Source: Boseongicola sp. SB0675_bin_26 | GTDB taxonomy: Bacteria; Pseudomonadota; Alphaproteobacteria; Rhodobacterales; Rhodobacteraceae | NCBI GenBank assembly: GCA_009843725.1 | Contig: VYCX01000238.1 | Location: 1 to 12,467, forward strand | Direction of reading: 5' to 3' | DNA: 12,467 bases | Shown here: piece by piece, positions 7,958 to 12,467 of the stretch | Position numbering within the stretch: the first letter of the stretch is position 1 | How the letters are laid out: every line of letters starts with the position of its first letter | Made by a program: the position numbers and the translations under genes | Notes under the pieces: model-generated | Seen by the model: only the letters and a program-made list of their open reading frames with translations | Database searches by the model: none | What the model was told of the DNA's origin: nothing

Positions 7958-8075
7958 GGAAAGTGCCGTCGAACCTTGGTTTCCATGTTGCAGTCAGCAC
8001 ATGATGCCGGATCGGTTCCTGTGTGAGAGTTGGCACATTGCTGATTGGCTATTCGGTCCGGATCGGCGTGCGCAA

Positions 8076-8251
8076 TCCCGGTTGCCTCACCAAGTGTTTC
8101 GTGCAAGCGGTTCAGAAAGCGAGGGTCATTTGCGGAACGTCATCTTCATCCCGGCACGCTACCCATCTGTCCGTTTTCCGGGCAAGCCATTGGCATTGCT
8201 CAGAGGCGCAACCGGCAATGCCCGACCGCTGATCCAGAGGAGCTGGGAGGT
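8076..8251 (+). repeat. Direct repeat copy 2: leader and 5' end of intact kdsB
   Basis: Partner of 6265-6440, offset 1811 nt. It covers 54 nt upstream of the kdsB start, the ribosome site and about 40 codons. The leader is essentially identical to copy 1, while the coding part after about codon 14 has diverged. Confidence 0.95.
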
Positions 8252-8921
8252 GGCCTGCCAGGTTGCTGACATCAGCGCCGTATACGTCCTGACCGACGAC
8301 CAGCGCATTGCCGATGCCGCGGAAGCGTTCGGAGCGGACGTGATGATCACGTCCGAGCGCCCGAGAAACGGGACGGAGCGTTGCGCGGAAGCCCTTCGGA
8401 TGCTGGATGATGAACCTGACGTCGTGATCAACCTCCAGGGCGATGCGCCGCTGACACCGCCGCACTATGTCGAGGCGCTGTCCGGGGCCATGAGAGACCT
8501 CGCCGTTCAGGTCGCAACGCCTGTCCTCAAGACGGAGAAAGATCATCTCGCCTCGCTCCGCGCAGACCGGGATGCCGGTCGGGTCGGCGCGACGACGGCC
8601 GTGTTCAGCCAGGGCGGCGACGCGCTTTACTTTTCGAAGGAAGTGCTGCCCTTTGGTGACCGGAACGGAAAGTCCGGCACGCAAACCTTTCACCATGTCG
8701 GCTGCTACGCCTATCGCCCCGAAGCGCTCAGACGATATGCCGGTCTGGCGGTTGGTGCGCTCGAAGCGGCGGAAGGCCTTGAACAACTGCGCTTCCTTGA
8801 ATTCGGAATTCCCGTTCGATGTGTCGAGGTCGAAGCGCGTGGGCGTGCCTTCTGGGAGTTGAACAATCCCTCGGATATACCTCTCATCGAGGAGATCATG
8901 CAGCGGGAGGGCATTGCATGA
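8130..8921 (+). CDS. kdsB: 3-deoxy-manno-octulosonate cytidylyltransferase (CMP-Kdo synthetase)
   Basis: Activates Kdo with CTP to CMP-Kdo, the donor for Kdo transfer to lipid A or capsule anchors. The TTG at 8130 is chosen because it places the family N-terminus (LRNVIFIPARYPS) at residue 1 and has GAGGG 4 nt upstream. The frame is open further back to 7953 but that part has no family character. The 263-residue product shows the CTP-binding SVRFPGKPL, then VLTDDQRIADAAEAFG and the NLQGD motif (here followed by A-P instead of the common E-P). Further on are DALYFSKE, HHVGCYAYR and the LEQLRFLEFGIPV signature. It could equally be named kpsU if it serves capsule. The stop overlaps the kdsA ATG (8918-8921), so the two are co-translated. 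A truncated second copy of its 5' end lies at 6319. Confidence 0.93.
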   Translation: MRNVIFIPARYPSVRFPGKPLALLRGATGNARPLIQRSWEVACQVADISAVYVLTDDQRIADAAEAFGADVMITSERPRNGTERCAEALRMLDDEPDVVINLQGDAPLTPPHYVEALSGAMRDLAVQVATPVLKTEKDHLASLRADRDAGRVGATTAVFSQGGDALYFSKEVLPFGDRNGKSGTQTFHHVGCYAYRPEALRRYAGLAVGALEAAEGLEQLRFLEFGIPVRCVEVEARGRAFWELNNPSDIPLIEEIMQREGIA

Positions 8922-9751
8922 GGGAGGTCAGCGCGGGAAACGCGACTTTCGGCCACACGAGGCCGCTCGTCCTGATCGCGGGTCCCTGCCAGCTTGAAAG
9001 CATTGAACATTCACGGATGTTGGCGGAGCGGCTCCTGGGACTCTGCCAGGACGTCGGAATCGACTATGTCTTCAAGGCAAGCTACGACAAGGCCAACCGG
9101 TCGGGCCTGAAGGGGCGGCGCGGACCGGGAATCGACGAGGGACTTTCGATCCTGAGCGCGATACGCGACGAGTTCGGCTGCCCGGCTCTGACCGATGTTC
9201 ACGAAACCGCGCACTGCGCACCCGCCGCCGAGGCAGTGGACATCCTGCAGGTCCCCGCCTTCCTTTGTCGCCAGACCGACCTTCTGCTGGCCGCCGGCGA
9301 GACCGGCGCGGCCGTCAACGTGAAGAAGGGGCAGTTCATGGCGCCTTGGAACGTCGGCAACATCGTCGAGAAGATCGAGTCCACCGGCAATGAACGGGTC
9401 ATTCTCACCGAACGCGGCGCGAGCTTTGGCTACAACATGCTGGTTTCGGACATGCGGAGCATTCCGATCATGGCGGAGACGGGGTGCCCGGTCGTCTTTG
9501 ACGCGACTCATTCCGTGCAGTTGCCGGGAGCGCGGGGAGATTCGTCGGGCGGCCAGGCGGAATTCGTCGAGCCGCTGGCACGCGCCGCAGTGGCCGTCGG
9601 CGTTTCGGCTGTCTTCATCGAAACCCATGAGGAGCCCATGCGTGCGCCCTCTGACGGACCGAACATGATTCCGCTGGAACAGATGGGAGGGCTGCTCCAG
9701 AAGCTGATTGAAATCGATCGACTGGTGAAGGGGTCAGCGACCCCTCCCTGA
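8918..9751 (+). CDS. kdsA: 3-deoxy-8-phosphooctulonate (Kdo-8-phosphate) synthase, metal-dependent type
   Basis: Condenses phosphoenolpyruvate with arabinose-5-phosphate to Kdo-8-phosphate. The 277 residues match the usual 275-285. Motifs are AGPCQLES (21-28), FKASYDKANRS (52-62), RGPGIDEGL (68-76), LTDVHE, QVPAFLCRQTDLL (111-123) and FDATHSVQLPG (194-204). Cys24 replaces the Asn of the E. coli enzyme and, with H198, E235 and D246, gives the four metal ligands of the metallo class (as in Aquifex). The ATG overlaps the kdsB stop by 4 nt, with a GGGAGGG ribosome site (8905-8911) inside kdsB. The C-terminal tail (GSATPP) is non-standard because the last codons and TGA lie inside the hairpin at 9741-9760. 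Confidence 0.96.
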   Translation: MREVSAGNATFGHTRPLVLIAGPCQLESIEHSRMLAERLLGLCQDVGIDYVFKASYDKANRSGLKGRRGPGIDEGLSILSAIRDEFGCPALTDVHETAHCAPAAEAVDILQVPAFLCRQTDLLLAAGETGAAVNVKKGQFMAPWNVGNIVEKIESTGNERVILTERGASFGYNMLVSDMRSIPIMAETGCPVVFDATHSVQLPGARGDSSGGQAEFVEPLARAAVAVGVSAVFIETHEEPMRAPSDGPNMIPLEQMGGLLQKLIEIDRLVKGSATPP

Positions 9752-9760
9752 AGGGAGGGG
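9741..9760 (+). repeat. Perfect 8-bp palindrome with the kdsA stop codon in its loop
   Basis: CCCCTCCC and GGGAGGGG flank a TGAA loop; TGA is the kdsA stop. No T-run follows (CTTGAGGC), so it is not a standard intrinsic terminator. It may attenuate or stabilise the mRNA between kdsA and kdsD. The hairpin also recalls terminal hairpins of IS200/IS605-type elements, but no transposase or second end is seen nearby. Confidence 0.7.
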
Positions 9761-9801
9761 CTTGAGGCAATCTTGCCGGCCTGAACGCTCTGGCGGATGA
9801 C

Positions 9802-10713
9802 GTGAATGGCATGGCCGGGGACATTGAGACTGCACTTGATCTCGTCGAGAACATGAAGGGTCGCCTGATCGTGACCGGTCTCGGCAAGTCAGGACATGTC
9901 GGCGCGAAGCTTGCTGCGACCTTTGCGTCCACGGGAACGCCAGCCTATTTCCTGCATCCTTCCGAAGCGAGCCACGGGGATCTCGGCATGGTCCAGCCCG
10001 AGGACGTGATTCTCGCACTTTCCTGGTCCGGAGAAACGGCCGAGCTTTCCGACGTGCTGGCCTATGCGAAGCGTCGTCGCGTGCCCCTCGTCGCCCTGAC
10101 CAGCGATGTGAGCGGGACGCTGGCCCGCGCCGCCACGGTGGCATTGGTGCTTCCCAAGGTCCGTGAGGCCTGTCCGCACAATCTGGCACCAACAACCTCG
10201 ACTCTTCTGCAACTGGCGGCCGGCGACGCCCTCGCAGTCGCCCTGTTGCAGCGCAAGGGATTTGGCCCTGACAGCTTCCATGCATTTCATCCCGGAGGCT
10301 CGCTGGGATCCGCTCTCAGGCGTATCGAAGAGATCATGCACGAGGCCGACAAGCTGCCACTCGTCGAATCCGGTGCACCAGTGGTCTCGGCAATCAATGA
10401 ACTGTCAGCACGGGGCTTCGGCATTGTGGGCATCATCGAAGGCGAGAGACTTCTGGGTGTCATCACCGACGGTGACGTAAGGCGCTACTTGGAAAGGATG
10501 GCGGGAACGACGATGCAGGAAGCGCTCCACGATGCGCAGGCCGACGCGGTGATGACAGTGGACTCCGTAACGCTTTCGCCTGACACGATAGCGGGTGAAG
10601 CCTTGTCGGTACTGCAGGAGCGCAGGATCTCCGCTGCCTTTGTCCTGGACGAGGAACACCGTCCCCTTGGGCTGATCACGATGCTCCGGCTGCTCAATCG
10701 CGGCACCGCCTGA
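9802..10713 (+). CDS. kdsD: Arabinose-5-phosphate isomerase (SIS plus two CBS domains)
   Basis: Interconverts ribulose-5-phosphate and arabinose-5-phosphate, the first committed step to Kdo; capsule-linked homologues are called KpsF. The GTG at 9802 gives 303 residues, about 25 short of E. coli KdsD (328). The SIS domain covers about 15-150 (TGLGKSGHVGAKLAATFASTG at 25-45, HPSEASHGDLGM at 52-63, SWSGET, APTTST), with the conserved H163 in FHPGGSLG. The CBS pair follows: GVITDGDVRRYLE (219-231), and the second repeat ends in GLITMLRLL (290-298). Upstream, codons 9766-9801 continue family-like N-terminal sequence (AGLNALADDVNGM) but contain no ATG/GTG/TTG start and are cut off by TGA at 9763. 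The N-terminus therefore seems truncated at the hairpin. Start choice is uncertain: GTG 9802 or ATG 9811. Confidence 0.9.
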   Translation: MNGMAGDIETALDLVENMKGRLIVTGLGKSGHVGAKLAATFASTGTPAYFLHPSEASHGDLGMVQPEDVILALSWSGETAELSDVLAYAKRRRVPLVALTSDVSGTLARAATVALVLPKVREACPHNLAPTTSTLLQLAAGDALAVALLQRKGFGPDSFHAFHPGGSLGSALRRIEEIMHEADKLPLVESGAPVVSAINELSARGFGIVGIIEGERLLGVITDGDVRRYLERMAGTTMQEALHDAQADAVMTVDSVTLSPDTIAGEALSVLQERRISAAFVLDEEHRPLGLITMLRLLNRGTA

Positions 10714-11037
10714 GGCATTCTCTCGGAGAAGTTCGACCTCCTAGCAATTGGTAGCAGGCTGCATCGGCGTTTCAACTATCAGATTGTTGGGCATTGCTTC
10801 CCGGCTGATCGAAATGCGGAGCGAAAACTTTTGGCAATCATGCCGGTCGAGACGGAGTCAATCGGCAGCCCGTTGATTGACTATGGCGATTTCGGCCTTG
10901 CACAGAATTTCCAAGAGTTGCTACTGGATCCAGTTGCAATACAGAACAGGTCAAGTGCGCTTTGGGAGGCGGACATTCGCAATGCATGCATGCGGAATGC
11001 AAAGTGGAATGACAGTCCCGATGTCGTTCTGGCGTGA
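10714..11037 (+). pseudogene. Unrecognised open frame without a start codon (possible gene remnant)
   Basis: Directly after the kdsD stop, and in the same frame, 107 codons are open until TGA at 11035-11037. The composition looks protein-like (for example FDLLAIGSRLHRRFNYQIVGH, then SPLIDYGDFGLAQNFQELL), but there is no ATG or GTG near the beginning; the first usable start is TTG at 10831, leaving 68 residues. I recognise no family. It may be the 3' part of a gene lost by deletion, or chance in DNA of lower GC. Nothing else is seen between kdsD and the methyltransferase at 11114. Confidence 0.3.
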
Positions 11038-11113
11038 TTGCCGAAACGGACGCTGGCGTTCATCGCGAGAAGTGCAGTAGATGCTATAGCCTCCTTTCAG
11101 AACGAGCAGGAAG

Positions 11114-11959
11114 ATGCAGAAACTTGTTCAGAAAATTCGAGCCATGAATCGCTATCGTATCCTTCGTCACCGTTACAAGTCTCGGTCACGGACCTTGACG
11201 CGCAACCTGAAGCGACCACCGCGCGAAACGAAAGAAGGATTCCAACTCATACATGACAAATTCCCGTTCCCAGACGAGTGGGAGTCGGCGAACCGAGAGT
11301 TGTTGTGCAAATTGCTGCCAAACGTCTCGCTGTTCGTAAATGTCGGAGCAAACGTCGGGTTCTACTGCTGTATGGCCCAAAGCCTGGGCGTCAGGACGAT
11401 CGCACTGGAACCGGAGCCGGCAAACTGCCAGTTCCTGTGTAAGAACCTGTCCATTAACGGGTTCGCAAACGACGTGGAAGTTCTTCCTGTGGCCGCTGGC
11501 CGAACACCGCCCAGAATTGCCCAGATCTTCGGCTCGCGCGACACCGCTTCTCTCTCGGCGCAATTCAACCGGGGAAGCGCATTTGGCCAGTTTGTACCAG
11601 TGTTCAGTCTAGACGACATCGTCCTAGGGCACAGGTGGGTGTCTGGGAAAACACTCTTGATGATCGACGTCGAAGGCTGGGAGCAGCATGTCCTTGAGGG
11701 TGCCCGTGGCCTGCTGGGCCTTGAGCCAAAACCATTTTGGATCATTGAAATCCTGCCCGATCCGGAAGCCAGAAGAATAGAACCGACGCAGGCCTTCGCC
11801 ATTATGTTCGAACACGGGTACCGCGCGTATAGGATTCTACGCCAAGGCGACCTTGTCGAGGTTACTGAAGAATCTGTCTATCCACTTCTTTCCCAGGAAC
11901 ATGATGAATGGAACTATCTGTTCATTGACAACCGGTTGTCTGTCGAGGCCTTCATATAG
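11114..11959 (+). CDS. FkbM-family SAM-dependent methyltransferase
   Basis: Predicted O-methyltransferase of 281 residues, the type often found in polysaccharide and antibiotic clusters, where it methylates sugar or other hydroxyls. The SAM site reads FVNVGANVGFY (74-84), then ALEPEPANC (97-105), a V-x-LDD strand (about 162-169) and IDVEGWEQHVLEG (184-196), ending with NYLFIDN, all FkbM hallmarks. The first 38 residues are strongly basic and outside the domain. The ATG at 11114 has AGGAAG directly abutting it, which is too close, so the ATG at 11144 (residue 11) is an alternative start. Base composition looks lower in GC than in the housekeeping genes on the left, suggesting transfer. Its substrate is probably a surface glycan, inferred from the nearby Kdo genes and the GT25-like frame. 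Confidence 0.88.
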   Translation: MQKLVQKIRAMNRYRILRHRYKSRSRTLTRNLKRPPRETKEGFQLIHDKFPFPDEWESANRELLCKLLPNVSLFVNVGANVGFYCCMAQSLGVRTIALEPEPANCQFLCKNLSINGFANDVEVLPVAAGRTPPRIAQIFGSRDTASLSAQFNRGSAFGQFVPVFSLDDIVLGHRWVSGKTLLMIDVEGWEQHVLEGARGLLGLEPKPFWIIEILPDPEARRIEPTQAFAIMFEHGYRAYRILRQGDLVEVTEESVYPLLSQEHDEWNYLFIDNRLSVEAFI

Positions 11960-11974
11960 ACTGACTGCTTGCAC

Positions 11975-12467
11975 ATGCTCGATCTGCCTAGCTCGCCGAT
12001 CAATCAGCAGGTGGTTCAAAAAAGTGTCGAAGGGCGGAGTGGGATCGCGGGCGTCCGTGATCCGACTCCGGATTCCGCGGACCAATACGCCGACACTCGC
12101 TTGACGTCGTCGTATTGCGGAAGCACGTGGGTTCGCAAGAATGGAAGGAAGCTCTTCGGCGCATACACGTCACATCTTTGCGTGCCGATGGCGAGAACGC
12201 CGGGTATGGTTGGCTACATTTGCCAAGACGCGGCGCGCCACATTGTAGAGAAAGCGGTTCCTGTCAACAGGGAGGCCGACCGAATGAGGTGTGCTGATCA
12301 ACTGAAATTCCGTGAACAATGGAGAGTCGTACTGCCGCACTTGGTGGAGCACGCGCCAAGCACTCGCTCAATATTGGATGAGTTTGGCGGAGCTTCGAGG
12401 CGGAGCAGAAAACCTAGCCCGGATATCTCACCAATTTTGGCTGGCATGGGATCGCTCTCCGCGATAT
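11975..12467 (+). CDS. Putative glycosyltransferase family 25-like protein, runs off the window
   Basis: An open frame of 164 codons from ATG 11975 to the window edge, beginning 15 nt after the FkbM stop and in the same frame. The central part resembles the C-terminal half of GT25 (LPS biosynthesis) transferases: MARTPGMVGYICQDAARHIV matches the G-T-A-x-Y-x-I-S-R-x-A-A signature, and PVNREADRM matches the P-x-x-x-P-V-D segment, followed by VVLPHLVEHAPSTRS. The usual GT25 start (INLDR..R) and acidic donor motif are not seen, so the gene may be N-terminally truncated, frameshifted or divergent. No ribosome site precedes the ATG. Codon use in the middle is protein-like. The family call is moderate to weak. 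Confidence 0.45.
   Translation, partial: MLDLPSSPINQQVVQKSVEGRSGIAGVRDPTPDSADQYADTRLTSSYCGSTWVRKNGRKLFGAYTSHLCVPMARTPGMVGYICQDAARHIVEKAVPVNREADRMRCADQLKFREQWRVVLPHLVEHAPSTRSILDEFGGASRRSRKPSPDISPILAGMGSLSAI

Noticed and set aside
8030..8042. Sigma-54-like TTGGCAC...TTGCT upstream of kdsB
   Set aside because: The two boxes are separated by a single base, far less than the fixed spacing sigma-54 promoters need.
8055..8106. Minus-strand frame reading RLHETLGEATG inside both repeat copies
   Set aside because: It looks protein-like over a few codons, but stops lie close upstream and the rest is unrelated between copies; probably chance opposite the leader.
7953..8129. In-frame N-terminal extension of KdsB
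   Set aside because: The extension has no family character, and the TTG at 8130 with GAGGG upstream puts the known N-terminus at residue 1.
1..12467. CRISPR arrays, tRNA or rRNA genes, integrase or transposase genes
   Set aside because: I looked on both strands and saw no regularly spaced repeats, cloverleaf-like segments or recombinase motifs.

Overview
The window reads as chromosomal DNA of a GC-rich alphaproteobacterium, most likely in or near the Rhodobacterales. This rests on protein resemblance and codon use only. The left half (1 to about 5690) is ordinary housekeeping. It holds the 3' end of trpS, then a minus-strand surE-pcm-nlpD-like cluster, a minus-strand SDR oxidoreductase, and a plus-strand secreted lytic transglycosylase followed by rlmE (23S rRNA 2'-O-methyltransferase).

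From about 5690 the layout becomes accessory. A stretch of about 580 bp without a convincing gene leads into a truncated copy of the 5' end of kdsB (pseudogene 6319-6438, with its upstream DNA from 6265). A minus-strand class II Fic gene follows, with a palindromic site just upstream of it. Then comes the intact CMP-Kdo gene set kdsB-kdsA-kdsD (8130-10713). The kdsB 5' region is therefore present twice as direct repeats (6265-6440 and 8076-8251) flanking fic. The identity pattern is mosaic: near identity over the leader and first 14 codons, then about 27% mismatches.

The CMP-Kdo genes act in one pathway. KdsD makes arabinose-5-phosphate, KdsA condenses it with PEP to Kdo-8-phosphate, and KdsB activates Kdo with CTP. 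The Kdo-8-phosphate phosphatase is not in the window. kdsB and kdsA overlap by 4 nt. The kdsA-kdsD junction carries a perfect 8-bp hairpin that contains the kdsA stop codon, and kdsD appears to have lost its N-terminal start region.

After kdsD the sequence looks less GC-rich. It holds a start-less open frame (10714-11037, unrecognised), an FkbM-family methyltransferase, and a frame that stays open to the window edge (11975-12467) and resembles the C-terminal half of a glycosyltransferase family 25 protein. This fits a surface-polysaccharide (capsule or LPS) region. I did not find a clear-cut new defence or mobile system. The most unusual features are the mosaic kdsB duplication around fic, the kdsA/kdsD hairpin junction and the fic upstream dyad.
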